Source of the DNA: Anseranas semipalmata
Taxonomy: Eukaryota > Chordata > Aves > Anseriformes > Anseranatidae
DNA: 64,000 bases
NCBI GenBank assembly: GCA_013399115.1
Contig: VXAA01001494.1
Location: forward strand, 572,332 to 636,331
Reading direction: 5' to 3'
The notes below the pieces were generated by a model. The model ran no database searches, was not told where the DNA came from, and saw nothing but the letters and a program-made list of their open reading frames with translations. A program made the position numbers and the translations under genes. Each line of letters begins with the position of its first letter. Positions within the stretch are counted from its first letter, which is position 1. This document shows positions 35,734 to 49,560 of this stretch, piece after piece.

Positions 35734-38700
35734 GGAGCCTCGTTCTGTGCATGGGAGCAGTTGCTTTATGTTTCAGTGCTCCTGATGGTTAGGGCATGCA
35801 AACACTATTTTTGTGGTGAGTATTTCCAGGTGAGGGGAAACTTCTTCTGCCAAAGGGAAAGAAAAAGAACATCAGTGTAAAGGGATCCTTGAGTAACACT
35901 GGTTCTGACTGAGAAAGCACAATTAGTTGCTACACTATGGTTTCCTCTGCAGTTGGCAGGATCTCACAGAGGTGGTAGTGCCCTTATTTAGGCTTTATGG
36001 CCCAGAAGTTCTAGCATGGGGTGATGAAAACAAAGACAGGCAAAACCAGACAGAAAATATTCTGAACCAAGCAAACCATTGCACTTAATTTCAATAGAAC
36101 AACAGAGGAAAAACCTGCTGTTCAGACACACAGCCTGGGGTGTTGCTGAAATATGACTCTTTTAGCACACTAGGCATTCAGACCTATTGCTTTGCAGTAG
36201 AGAAGGAAGCCAAAATGAGGAAGAAAAGGCACACACTGCAGTACATCTCTCTTACCTAATTGTGATAAATATGCCCCAGAAAAAAGACATGCAGTTGTAC
36301 TTAACTTCAGGAAGTTCAAGAAGGAAAGAAGAGATTTCTTCTCACAAAGATATAATATACTGGACCCACTAGTTGCCAACTATGATAGCAGCCTCTGAAA
36401 TAGCCCAGTATTACTTCGATGTTTCTTTATGAGGTTAGGAAACACGGAAGCCCTCCTAAACTACATCTGTGTCCTATCTCCTAGGCAAAAGCTTGGGGTT
36501 GATGAGCTATGAGATTACCTGGAATACCTGACAGCTGTGAGCTGCAGCCTGCTCACTGCTCTTTTAGGATTTGGAGGCCCTCTTGCAGGCTGGGATTCAA
36601 AGCAACACGTTGGTTCTTACAGCACCGCATCATGGAACTTCCACGGAGCACCAGGGGCTACTGGAAGTTTTTAGCTGCAGTGTCCTCTATGACTTGGCGT
36701 GACTTTAATTCCACTTTATACTTTACTTATTAGACCTATTCAGAAGAATCACAAGATTATACAGAGCAGCTGCTTAATATTCTGAGTCTGCAAATACTAC
36801 TATAGATGCTGTACTTCATGCAACTGAGCAGCAACTTTGACTTTACTTTTTCTGAGAACAGGACCAAAACCACCAGGCTTAGACATAGTTTGTAAGTATT
36901 AGTAATCTGAGTTTTGGCTGGTAAATTCAATAACTTTAGTAGCAAGGAGGCTAAAAGCTGTTATAAAAAAAAAATAAAAATCAATGTTCACCTGACATTT
37001 AATATCCAAATTGAACAATTAAAATAGTCTTTGGCGTGATGATAGCACTCACTATTGCAACAGAGGATTTATTGAATATCTGATACGGGGTGATGGCCTT
37101 TGAAGACAGCTGTTAGAAAGCATTTAAATTTACTGCCCACTTTTGTAAGATTTTTTTTAATAATTATTGTAAAACATGATGCTAACTTAGCAGTTATAAA
37201 CCTGTCTACCATATAAATTAACTAAGTGGTGGAATCTCATTGGTATATCAATGAAAAAGTCAATTTTTATTTAATCTTTTGAACAGACTGTTTTGCTTAA
37301 AAAAATCTGAAGCAGATTGAGATAAATTCTATTGCCCAAATCTTTTGGCCTTGCCACAAAAAGGAACAAAAAAAGTGGAAGCTTGGGCAATGCTAAAAAA
37401 TAACAAGAACTCCCCTCCCAGTGTTTCCTGGGTTTTACCTACTTAGAAATTCAAATGTAACCATCTCAAGAAGTCCTTTGGTTTATTTGTATTTTACCAG
37501 TGAATTTCACTTGCGGACATTAACTATATTAATCATTACTTCATCAGCTCATTCCAATGACAGTTAACATTAACCTCTGCTAAGTAACATTCTAAACTTG
37601 CAGTTTTTTAATTGTCAAAACTGAAACGTAGTTCACTTATTGGTCCATCCTCCCCCTTCATTCTAGGAATGAGAGCTCTTCCATTTTCTACTTCCTTATG
37701 AATGATTAAGAAGAACTTGTTTAAGTTAATAGTTAATTCTTAAGCAGATATTAAACAGCTTAAGAGGTAAAATGAAAATGCACAGAAGTTTATGCATTTT
37801 TCAAGATGACAAGAGGTTTATTCCGTTTTATGCTTAAAACCCATAAAGGTTAATTAACTTCTATACATCATTAGTACAAACATTTCCGGTTTGACTTTAG
37901 ATTGTTTTCTTTTACTGGTAGTATAGATTTTAGAAAAAAGGCAAGATAGTTATGAATAACCTACAACACATTTACTGTAACAGTTTATGAAATTAGTCTA
38001 CATGCACACATTTGTGTTACTCTAAGACCGAAAGGTCTTGAAAAAAAACAGCTTTCAAAGGTCTGAAAAATCAGCTGTGAGCTTGGGTGGGAGAAAAACA
38101 GTTCAGTAGTTTCTCCTTTAAGATATCTCCTGTTAGCCATCCAAAACCATTAATTAATTATTAAAATCACAGGTACTTACTGTAATTTTGAACCAATTCC
38201 CAGTGAAATAGATAGTGACATCCTCTTACTCTTGTGGTTTGGAATAAAACTCTGGTACCAGTCCCCCCACCCAATTCATTCAGACAAGGGGATATCAACT
38301 TAGCTGAATTGCACCTTCCCTCATTTACCACCACAAACAATTCGCAGTTTATTAGGATCACAGCATTTATTCATGCGAGTATAGCTGTTGAAGCTAGAGG
38401 GAATAATGATCAACAGTGTCCTTTGATGTGCTGCACCACTCCATTTTCCCCACACTCCTCCAAGCAAAACTAGGAGAGCCAACACAGGTGTTGAGGTGGT
38501 AACGTGAAGGCAGAAGGGTGAAATGACACCCTACAAAGGAAGGACACTATTACTAAAGGCAAATCAGTAGGGTGCAGTTTTTTTTTTTTTAATGGGTTTA
38601 TGAAGGAAAAAGTAACTTATATTCGCAGTGAATTAGTGTAACATGGCAGAGTTTATTGGAGTTGGGATCTTAGAATAAAAAGAGATGTATAAGAACATTC

Positions 38701-39135
38701 TGCCAAATCACAATATAAAAAAAGACCACACTGTGTAGAATTTGTCCATGCATTGATTTCTTCAACTGTAAACAGTATGAGTATGCTGTATAACCCTTAA
38801 AATGTTAATGATTTATTCCGAGTCAGGTTCTCTCTATCAACCTGAATATATAGAAATGTACAAAGGTGGAATGGGAAAGACGTGCTTTACAGTTTTCCTT
38901 TCAGCTAATTGCTTGCCTGTAAAATGAAGACACCACTGAGTCTGGGCAAAGGCCTTTTACATAGTGGTATATTAAGGGACAGTGAGTGATTCAGCACATT
39001 CCTGTATGCTGCTTCACTCTGTATATAAGATAGAGAAGTTCAAGTGGTCCCAGACATTTTAAACGCTTTTGTTTTGCCAGAAGATCTCTTTCCATCTTTC
39101 TCTTGGCAGGTTAGGAATGTGTATTTGTTGTTGGA

Positions 39136-39161
39136 TTTTTTTTTTTTTTTTTTATTTTTTT
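39136..39161. repeat. T-rich run with one interruption
   Basis: T18, one A, then T7. Confidence 0.9.
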
Positions 39162-40439
39162 GACTTGCTTACAGCCTTAGGATATTTTCTTGAAAATTTT
39201 GTTTTATCATCATATTCATCTACTCAGGAAAAGACTAAAGCTGAAATTACAGTCACAATTTAAAATCTAGCTGGCAGAACAGTGTGATGTAGACAGTGGT
39301 AACTCAGCTGTCACTTTTATCACTGCAAGTAAGAAGGTAAAGACCCATTTTTCAAGCCAATTCATTTCTCTGTACCATCCCAGGAAAAAGCTGCCCCTGC
39401 ATATTTAAGCAACAACTGAATAATCAGACTTAGGTATTTAACAGAGATACAAACAAAGAGACGAGGGAAATGGGACTGTAGGAGAACAGAGATTAATTTT
39501 GTTATCAATAGCATCAATTTCCTCGCGTATGGTACAAGTCTATGATTACAGTAAGTCATCAACAATATGGTGCGGATGGGCAAAAAAAAGAAACCATTTT
39601 GAGATTGAGAGGTAAGTCACCATTTGGCTACAAATGCTACCAGAGATGTTCCAGATGTTCCTACACTCACTCACTTATTTGACTGAGAGCATCAGCCACC
39701 AGATCACAAGGTGTGAACTCAGTTTCATAATTGTATAATGTTTTTGAATTTATTCCAGATTTCCAGTCCCAAGCACTTTAGTCTAAAGGAGCCTCATTTA
39801 GTTCTGTGCAATATGGGTGGGTGGGGATGGGGTGGAGAAAAGTCCTTTTCCAGAGTCATATTACTACCTGAAGGAGAAGGGTAGGAGGAAGTTCTCCTAG
39901 TAGGGATTGTATATGAGGCTGCAGAGTGGATTTCAGGTTATTCCACACTCAACTCATTTGCACCCAGCATTCTGTTTAAATTGATTTCCATCCAGTTTTT
40001 TGATGCAGTGATGCTTGGGTTAAGACAGAAGAGAACTGATTGGAGGAAAAACATAATGAACTTTTCCCAGGCCAAACCATATTTCTGAAACTGCCTTTAC
40101 ACACAGTCCTAAGGTAGCTGGATACAGTGGGCATAAATGCAGCCGATTATTTTGAAGTTAACATCCTCAGATCGCATTTCAACATGAAAGTCCATGTATT
40201 ATGTATTTTCTGTTATAAACTCAGGACAATTAGTCCTATTGAGGACTCTTTCAGAACCATAAGGACTTGAGAACTTTTTCGTGGATGACTGTTCAGCAAA
40301 AACTAACGAAATCACCAAAGAACAAGCTAGTCCAAATTTACTTTTGGTATAGATTCAACACTACTTCCAAGTAAGAGTTTAGTTCTCTTAAATTTCACAC
40401 AGTCTAAGAAAATACACATTTTGGTGCATATTTCTCTAT

Positions 40440-40517
40440 AGAAATAAAAAATAAAATAAAAGAACAAAAACACAAAAAAACAAGCAAAAAACGACAACAA
40501 AAAAACACCAAAACCCA
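40440..40517. repeat. A-rich low-complexity tract
   Basis: About 78 bases of AAAT, AAAC and A-runs. It gives rise to an apparent minus-strand frame rich in F, which is not coding. Confidence 0.9.
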
Positions 40518-43500
40518 AAACAGCCCTCATTTTTGTTGCCATTCCCTCCAGAAGAAGCGTGTGCTTTCAGCTAGTAGTTTTCAAATTTTTCAACAATTTT
40601 AGTCATTGGAATTCTATGGCTGTGACTTGACCACATACAAGAGAGAAATTCTATAACCTTCCATCACATCTCCTCATAATGATATATTCATCTTCAATGA
40701 ATGAGCAACACAGACAGGCTTCTTCATGGTACCAAAATATTTGCATTCATTCATTTCATTTCTAGCTGCAGAGCACTGAGACACTGCACTGACAAATACA
40801 GGTCAAATCTCAACCAGGAGCCAAATCTCAAGCAATAGTGCTCTCTGAGCTATTTCCTTGGACATGGAGAAGTTGTACCTAAAGGGAATTGGGTAAAAAT
40901 GTTTGACTGGGGAGTTTGTAAGGAAAGTTCATGCTGTAGCAAGAAGTGATCAAAGCCATTAATTTAGCATCATTTTTACCTTCTGATTCACAAATAAACC
41001 AGTAATAAGTGTGCCTACTAAATGAACTATTACCTGTTAGAGAGATGCTGTCTGTACAGCTGACATTTCGACAAACATGACCAGTGCAAATTCCATTGTG
41101 CTTCTGCGAGAAGTCCTGAGCAAATTCCAGCCTGAGGAATTACTTTGCATGTACCCCAAATTCCCCTTTAATTTTCAGCTGAAAAAAATGACGCTTTATA
41201 TAGTGAGTATTTAAGGGCTAGCTATCTCACTAAGGACTGCATTTTGTCATTACTGGGAGAAATGATTCACTCATACACCTTTATTCCCTCAAACAATTGT
41301 TCATTGAAGGACTTCTATCTGTGCATACATCCAAGAGTTAAGGAGTAACGTCTCAGTGGAGTCAGCTGATGGCTCAGGTCCTACCTTGCAAATGATTTTC
41401 CAGTATTTCCAGAATACACTGGGTATAGAACAGATAAAATAGGCCTTCTGTACTTTTCTCATTCTCCCTGAATCCAGCAATACTGTGTAGTGACTTCACA
41501 GGAGCAGAGTCTCCAAACACTCAGAGGACAACAACAAGAGGAGAGTCCTGATGGTTTGAAAATGTTGTTGCCAGTGTATCTTTGTTTTACAGACTGATTC
41601 CAACATCTGCTTTCTATTAATTCTCACAGGGAGTAAAAAGAACAAAGTATTTTTACTAGCGTAACAACAGTTTAATCTTAGCATGCAATTGCCGTAGAAA
41701 TTGGTGCCTCAGCATCCTCTAGGATGCTTTCAGACTTGCAGACTTTACCCACAGCTGTATCTGAATTGCCAGTCTGAATCCCTGTTCTTTCTCACACTGT
41801 GGTCCCAAGAGCACTGTCCCTGACAGCACTCTTAAGCTGGACCCTGACTTTCTGGAAAACCCCACTTCCATATACAGAACTAGATTAACTTCTGAGCTCA
41901 GGACCAGCAGCACATAGACTTTCTTTTGACCTTCTGAACAAGGATTAAACCCACTTTATAAAAGGTGTCTAAGTCTATTCAATAAGTGAAGGATCCTTCA
42001 TATGGGCAGATTTTAAATTCTCATTACAAAGGATCCTGTTTCTTCAAGAAATGCGGATTAGGAGAATCTGGAAACAACCTGGCCAGCTGTAACTCCAATG
42101 CAATGGCTCTGCAAAGGAAGGCCATGTAGTTAGAAAAATTTGGGTAGCATTGTCCTCTCTCATTTTATTTTTTTCCAGTGTATGTTCGTCGTCATTCTTT
42201 TTTGTAGTGAGTTTCGGTTTGGAGTGACTGGTCAAATTAGCTATATCTGCTTATTTTAAAAGGGACTTTTGAAAGGCTCAGCTTGAATCCTTAAACACTG
42301 AAGGATATATCTGGGTGAAGGTCACTGTCCCACTTTATAGCTGTTTTGTGATCAGACTAAACTTATGTTCAGAAACAAATCAATGCCATATTTGCTCTGA
42401 AAATGTTCTGTAGTCCATGCAAAAGTATTTTCTCCTCCAGAGAAAACATGAATTGCAAAGAAGGATATAGTTATCTGTACATGCCACAGCAGCCCACCAC
42501 ATTGCTTACAGATGAGAGGTGGAAAGGTTAATTTAAAAATGGGTTCCCAATCACAAATAGGAACTTATTTCTTCAGGTGAGGGATAGATCTGGGAAGCTT
42601 TACTATTTTGGTCAGCTATTGTTTGCCTTACATTATAGGTTCTTGTAAACTTATACTTTAGATTTAGCATTTCTAAATTTTGCAGCATCATTGACCCACA
42701 GGCACCAATTGTCCTCCAATCTCACTCTTCAGATGTCTTTATGTCATGACTGTTCTCAAATGATAAATATTTATAGCTAGCTGCAGATGTTGTTGCATTT
42801 GCAAAAGAAAGATTTACAAGTAAGGAGAAACTGGAAAAAATGAATATTAATAAACTGCACAGGAAGAGAAAATGAGAAATACTATATGGCTCAGATCCAT
42901 GAGAAGAGCAGGTCATCAATTTGTAATGTGCAAATAATTCATAACAAGTAACATATTCAATACGTTTCATCTCTTTTTTTATTCTAGCAAATTGCACACC
43001 AGCAGATAGTGATTTTCTCTAATTTACTTGTAATTCACATTTTCCAACTAAGTACTTTCTGCAAAGAGTTATTGGTCTCTGATAGTTTGTTGCAAAGTAT
43101 TCCACAGTAAAAGATAAAAGTTGCATTTGAGCAATTTTGATTGGACCTTAGATAAGCTTTTGTCCCCTCATTAGACAGGTGTAACTCTTAAAATTCAGTT
43201 TTCTGATCTAAATTCTTACATTTATGGATTTCTGCTTTACTTTCAGGGAACGTTTCCAATACCTAATCAAAATACTCTGCTCTTACAAACTGTCCTTCTA
43301 CAAAACTCATTGCCTTGAGTAACTCTAGAAGATGACTAGAAAAATAGCACCAAAAAAAAAAAAGCAAAATGAACTGTCTGAAAAAAAAATGAAATTGATA
43401 CTCAGTGAGTCACAGTAGCCTTTAAGTAAAGTATCTAATGGAGTGGCATCTATCAGAACTTCAAGACAGACTAGAGTCAATACATTCAATAATTTACTAC

Positions 43501-43655
43501 ATTAGCTAGTAAAAAAAGATGGACAAAAAAAGACCAGTCCTTCCTTCTACGTGCGAGTGAAAAAATATATGTACAAGTGTATAGGTTTGCTTTTATATTC
43601 TTCTTTCCACTATTGTGGACCTTTCTGCACTAACGTGGCCTACCTGGGGTAATCC

Positions 43656-43673
43656 AAAAAAAAAAAAAAAAAA
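43656..43673. repeat. A18 homopolymer
   Basis: Uninterrupted A-run. Confidence 0.9.
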
Positions 43674-43799
43674 TCAGAACTATACTGGAAATGCACAGCT
43701 AAGAGAAACACCTGAATTTCTATGAATATTTGATGGTCAAAGCAGGTATCTTAATGTGAAGGAGGTCCAGTCTTTTGAGGACTAATACAAACTCCATTT

Positions 43800-44017
43800 T
43801 GATAAAAAGAAATCAGATATAAGGAAGAAATTCTTCACAATCAGGGTAGAGAGGCACTGGAACAGGCTGCCCAGAGAAGCTGTGGATGCCCCATCCCTGG
43901 AGGTGTTCAAGGCCAGGTTGGATGGGGCTTTGGGCAACCTGGTCTAGTGGAAGGAGAGTTAGAACTAGATGATCTTTAAGGTCCCTTCCAACCCACACCA
44001 TTCTATGAATCTATGAA
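43800..44017 (+). mobile_element. CR1 LINE, 5'-truncated 3' end
   Basis: This is the 3' tail of a chicken-repeat-1 retrotransposon, the dominant LINE of birds. Recognisable consensus parts occur in order: AGGAAGAAATTCTTCACAAT, then GGCACTGGAACAGGCTGCCC, then a GATGCCCCATCCCTGGAGGT stretch, then AACTAGATGATCTTTAAGGT and CCCTTCCAACCCACACCATT. The copy ends in two imperfect ATTCTATGA units (44000-44016), the hallmark CR1 end that replaces a poly(A) tail. Only about 200 bp remain, so reverse transcriptase is absent and the copy is dead. Compared with the consensus I remember, about 20 bp of the segment between GGTCTAGTGG and GTTAGAACT (the usual CCCTGCCCATGGCAGG part) is missing. The upstream edge is uncertain by 10-20 bp because CR1 copies do not usually leave clean target duplications. 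Confidence 0.95.
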
Positions 44018-44300
44018 AAGCTCTGCCCTATTCACTTTCCTTATTCACTCACAGACTTCAAGGCAGGATTAGAGTGACCACTTTAGATATGCGCAGCACC
44101 CTAGACACCTCTTTGCAGTGCTAACTCTGAAGCTTCTGCAAGGAACAGGTTACCATGTCTATGTATCCTCAGCCTGTGGCACTTTGGGGAAGAATCTGAG
44201 AGAAGGATAATCTTGTGCACAACTGCAATGCTGTTTGACAGCTTTGGATGCATATATTCAGACTTCAGAACTCCAACTGATGCTGCATTCATATATGTGC

Positions 44301-44314
44301 ATGCAAATATGCAT
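44301..44314 (+). promoter_or_regulatory. Octamer plus ATGCAT half-site (ATGCAAATATGCAT)
   Basis: A consensus ATGCAAAT octamer overlaps an ATGCAT half-site. The layout is like a spaced POU dimer element with one mismatch. It sits 290 bp beyond the CR1 end in AT-rich sequence. A chance origin is quite possible. Confidence 0.25.
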
Positions 44315-45433
44315 TCACATACTTGTAAGTGTGGGAGAATTGTTTGATTTTACAATGGAAAGAGGAGGCAATTTTCAGCTGTTGAAGGGAATTCTTCCTT
44401 TGTGAAGTGGGCTGAGGGGGAAGAGCCACAGAGCCATTTTCTAGGCACTGCTTGAGGAAATAACGTGCAATGACATTAGCCTGGCTCCAGCTATAAGCGT
44501 CAGGCATACATCTCTCTGCTTATATGCAACGCCACTGAGAGGGCACTCTTTCCAGCATGACACAATAGTCTACTAAAAGCATTAAGAGCTGCACATTTTT
44601 AAGTGTTGTTTCTCATTTTTAAATTAGAGTTCTTGTTTTGATGGGCAACAAAAGGTGTGCATGCCTTCAATAAATACACATCACAGAGATCTACAAGAAA
44701 GATCATGCAAGCTCAGGCATGCCCAGGTGGAGGCTCATGAATACATTGGATATAAAACCTCAGTCTCAATTACAGTGTGTGAAAGATTGATATCAAAATC
44801 AGACAGCTGTGTCATTTATTAACATGATCTTACTAAGGGCTTGTTGACTCAGATCTATTCTGTTATCTGCAGTTCTTTACTTTTGGTTAATGTGTATTCT
44901 GTTGAACTCACGAGTATGTTTCCAGTAGGAGCGATACTTTTATTTGAGCTCTCAAGGACTGCAAAAGCACTCCCAGCCAGAGTGAGAAATCAGTGTTGCT
45001 ACCTCCAGACCCCATCCTGCTATAAGGCGTTTCCTTTGTGTACTGTGGTCTTAATCTCAGAGATATCCTATTCAGAATTCTGGCTTAGACCTCCCAGGAC
45101 CTCATCAAATATGTTCAAATTGTCACTAACCTCACTGGCAGGCATTCTAACATCTCTCAGCCGTATCCTGCAGGTGGTATGAGTCGTATGAGCTTATTCA
45201 AAAAGTGAGAGGTCTGTAGGAATTTCTCCAGGAATGTAGAATGCAGGCAGACCCACTGTGAACACTGAATACCATCAAATACGCTTGAACACTTTTTTGA
45301 AGGAGCAAGTAAAAATGAGTAGTTATTTTTTTTAATACATTTCTTACCGCAGTGCCATCTGTCCAACACTCTATATACTTTCATATGTATGCACAGCATA
45401 ACGTTACCATTTTTTCCTTCATTTCTTTCCCAG

Positions 45434-45487
45434 ACTGACCATGTGGTGACAAAGCAGTGGAATAAGAGGAAGACCACTTGGGAAAGC
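45434..45487 (+). other. Candidate 54-nt exon, unidentified
   Basis: A long pyrimidine tract ending TTCATTTCTTTCCCAG precedes position 45434, and GAAAGC|GTGAGTAAAC is a strong donor. The 18 codons between are open in frame zero (TDHVVTKQWNKRKTTWES) and the length keeps phase. No protein family is recognised. Good splice borders on both sides make it the most presentable plus-strand exon candidate, but nothing else confirms transcription. Confidence 0.22.
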
Positions 45488-45696
45488 GTGAGTAAACTCA
45501 AAAATATCTTAACTCAGACTTTATGGAAGTAGTAAATATAATATTGAAGAATGAAATTTTGTTTTGTTACTGTTCTGTTGGCAAAACTGATTCTTCTGCC
45601 CACAGATAAAGAACAATATTTTTTATTTTGACCTTGTTGCTGGGAGTAACAAATTCATGCTGCAGCAAAGAAAGAGCAAGTTGTGGGGGAAGATTT

Positions 45697-45708
45697 CCCC
45701 CCCCCCCC
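45697..45708. repeat. C12 homopolymer
   Basis: Twelve C residues. Confidence 0.9.
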
Positions 45709-46430
45709 TTCCTCTCAGACTGAAGTGCAAGTGGAAGACTAGGTGGTGCAAAGATTTGGGGAACATAGCAGAAAAACTCCCTTCTTCCCTTACCTCTCCC
45801 TTCCACCACTTCCCTAAATAGCCTTTTAGCCACACCACCTAATTTAATTTGCCAGGACCTGGTTTTGTAGGACTTCATGCTACAGTATAAGTACAGTCTG
45901 GGCTCTGATGGCTCTGGGCTGACTGATAAAGGGTATCTAAGTTTGCTCCTCTAGTCTACTGCCCTCAACCCCAACTCTCCTCAAAGATTCCCCTTCATTC
46001 TAGCATGCTGGCTAAAGCCAGCCCTTGGTTCCAAAGCTATGCAGCAGTAACACGGTACTATTAATACAAATACCAAAGAAAGAGGATGAAACAGACTACC
46101 ATGTACATTTATCATGTCAATATTTTGGTTAGACTCCCATGCCACTTTCAGAGGAAGCACTCGAAACACATGAAAGTCTGGGCTGACTCTGCTTTCTAAT
46201 GTATTGCTTCTGTTCCATGGCTTGACTTTTGCAACCTGCCTTTCAAGTTAAAGTAAAATTCTCAGATTCGGACAGTCTTTTTGACTTATCATCAAGGCAC
46301 ATACACCTTGCAGTTTGTAGTTCACCAAGATATACTTTTTCCTCAAAAGGAGAGTTAATATAACATGATGTCCTTCTAAGACAGTTTCAAGGAACAACAG
46401 AAAGAGCAAGATGTCATACATAGGGATTTT

Positions 46431-46446
46431 TTATTATTATTATTAT
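46431..46446. repeat. (TTA)n microsatellite
   Basis: Five TTA units between T-runs. Confidence 0.9.
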
Positions 46447-49438
46447 TTTTTTGGAGACACTTGCCTACCATGGAGTATATAGTCTGGTTGCTAGTGTGCA
46501 TCTACAGTTAAATTAACACAGTTCATCTCAATTTGTTATACTATTTTGTTACATGTTTCAAGTGTTTTATGAATAAATTCCCCACACATGAAGTCCTATT
46601 GCTTAAGAAATCTCAGTGTATGAAACTGATTATTTAACAGAAGTTTTCCAACTACGCCAGTTCTTTACCCTGTGGGCACAATGCTTTGAACTGGACAACT
46701 TCAGAAGTTTAATGGAATTTCTCCTATTTATATCAAGACGAAATCTAGCTCTGCAAGACGAAAGTAGTCTGTTGTTCACAAGCAATGCCTTTCACCTTTA
46801 AAGCCTAGTCAAGATGTCGTGATGTCTCTCAAGCAATGTTTCAAGAGTCATTGGAAGGTATATGAAAGAGGGTGAGGTGACAGAAGTAAATGAAAGAATA
46901 GCAATGTTCCAAAAGTCACTCTAATAATTGGAGCAAAAAGATGTATTTTCTAGTCCTTATAGAAGGAAAATTAACTTTGATGTACTTACGAGTTTTGCCT
47001 ATTTAAAAACAAGCTGACTGTGGCCTATGTATGAAGTTGAACAATCAACAGTTCCAATATTTAAGGGTGTCTCTTCACCACAAAAACACAGCTTAAAAAG
47101 ACAGGTTTATCATTTGACACATAAAAAGGAAGGTTTTATGGACAATTCTGTAAAAACAAACACTCATTATTGAGTTAGTTAGTAAATAATAATGATAACA
47201 GCAGACTGGTGATTGCTGTCAATGAATAATGAGCTGATGCTCTTTGTGTATTTATTATTAGATTTTCTGTGCTCATCAGAAATTGAGTGTAGCTATGTTC
47301 ACTACATATATCTTCATATTGCAATCAATATAATAGTACACTTTTCATAGACATCAGACTTTAATATTAATTTGTTCTTATTTATACACCATGGAAAGAC
47401 AGAGAACATCTTCACTTCTATGATAAAGCCTTCATTCAAAATAAAGTATGGTTATATCATCACTGGGGTTAAGAAGATTTTATGTTTACTACTCAAAAGA
47501 TTAATGGGTCACTCAAGCATTTACATTCTCATACATTTTTATGACAGTGCTATGAAGTAAATTTGATGTATGTTCAGAAGAGAATGATAGGTTTAAATGT
47601 CTAACAGCTGCTCTTTTGAATTTCAGCAATGTTTTAAGTGTTGCTACCATTTAGCACTTCCACTGCTCACTGCAATTTACTGTTCGCCTGCATTAGTTAT
47701 TTGTATTTGCACAGGAAGACAAAAGGGAAAGAATTAGGTGCAGAGTAGAAACAGTTTTACTTCCTTCAAGCCACCTGAATCTAATCAATCTTATGGCAGG
47801 CAGTGCTGGAAAAAACAACAACACTTTTCAGATTGTATATTGAAAAATTTCAGTGAAAAAGCATCTTAGGTACAGAAACTGTGTGCACAAATACACACCC
47901 TTTGTTGGATCTGGTTTGAAGATTATTCCACGTTTTGAAATGCATTAGATGTCCTCTCTACTCATCAAAACTGGTTTTGCGATAAACAACCCAGAGGGGG
48001 GGCCGATTTCAGCAAAACAGGCCATTGAAATGGCCTGGGGTAGGGAGTGGCAGTAGCAGCAGGAAGTTCTGGTCTTTTAGCTCCAATCAACTGAAACAGC
48101 TTCAAATGCTGTTGCAGTCTTTTCCTATGTGAAGTACACAACAGTAGATGTAACGCGCTTGGTACACTTCACTTAAGACAAGACTGTTTAACACAGCAGG
48201 GGAACATGGTTCTCTAATCACCCCCTACTATGAGCCAGAGCCAACACAGAGGCAATTAAATGAGAAAGATCAGAATGTCACTATAGGCAAGTACAAGCTG
48301 GTTAGGGGACAGGGTAGTCACTAGGGACCACACAGATCTGCTTTTGCATGCCTTTACAGCTCCTTGTTCCATACATAGCACCACCTGTGGACTACAGCAG
48401 TCCTCACAGTGTGTGTGACAGGAGTGGGTACAGCAGGGAGCAAGGGGTGCTGTATGTAGCCCTTCTCTAGCACAGTCTGAGTGGCGTACAGAGCCCCGTA
48501 GTTGTATGATGAAGGAGCATGTGTGTGACCACACATTCCCATTTGTCCCCATTTTGAAGAGGGCTTAGTTCGCCCCTGAGTCAGGGTTTCACAACTGCCT
48601 TATTATGTGAATGAGCAAAAAGACGACTACACTGAATTCCAAAAGCAGTCAATAAATCTTTCAGAAGCCTAATTTTATTTTAGGAATGGTGCCTCAGGCA
48701 AGACTTGTGTGGCTTAGAAAGGAAAATGTTTAAAACATTTGCAAAAGTTCCGTAAACCTGGTTTGCCCAGTTTCTGCTTTCTGTGCTACGCCATTCTGAA
48801 GAGACTCAAAGCTCCATCAAACTGGGGAGTAGAAAGCATACCCTGTCACATATAGGAGACACAGGCTGTTGTTAACTCTAGGGTTATCATTGCAATACAT
48901 TTATTTCATAGTCAACTTCATGACTGCCTGGAGAATTATAGTCAAATTTAGTCAAAGAGGTACTCTGTTAGAGTTCTGAAGTTATAAAGCAGAGCTTTAA
49001 CACACATCTTACTATCACTTTCTGGCCATGCAAAGCAGACAATCCTGGTAAATATCAACTATGCATCATACTGGGTTGGTCTTAACCTTCATAAAAAATT
49101 ATTTTCACTATTCCTAGCCACATTGCTCAGCGACATCCTCTAGTCTTAGAACAGCCTGCAGAAACACAGTTGTAACAACTGTCCTTTGTACCACTTGGCC
49201 CCTCCAGTCCCTCAGTACCTTGCCTACCATTAGACACCTCCAAACCAAGAATCCACAACAAGAATCCTGGGCCTTCTGCAGAAGCAATCTCTGACTATAT
49301 GCCATGTCCCAGTCCAAGGCATTTTGCCATATGGGAAGTAAGGGTGCTAGCTCCACAGCAAGTCTTGCTACCTGAGAGAGGCTAGTGTTAAAAGGGGAAA
49401 GGGTACAATTAGTGACTGTTTCATAATATGGAAACTAA

Positions 49439-49448
49439 GGGGGGGGGG
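49439..49448. repeat. G10 homopolymer
   Basis: Ten G residues. Confidence 0.9.
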
Positions 49449-49539
49449 CAGAGTTATATTTATTGTTCTCTAGATGTTGTGCATCTGAGAAGACTCTCAG
49501 CCCTCCTCCTCAGCCATCCAAAATCTATAAAATTTGAAG

Positions 49540-49560
49540 AAAAAAAAAAAAAAAAGAAAA
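49540..49560. repeat. A-run (A16 plus GAAAA)
   Basis: Homopolymer with one G. Confidence 0.9.

Larger units (their letters stand above)
35734..43799. other. Unique AT-rich sequence, no gene recognised
   Basis: Apart from T-, A- and CA-type tracts listed separately, I see only unique DNA. A strong GTAAGT donor-like site at 39612 has no good acceptor upstream. The A18 run at 43656-43673 lies 130 bp before the CR1 copy and is not its tail. Confidence 0.5.

Noticed and set aside
40327..40542. F-rich membrane-like peptide on the minus strand
   Set aside because: It is the translation of an A-rich low-complexity tract.
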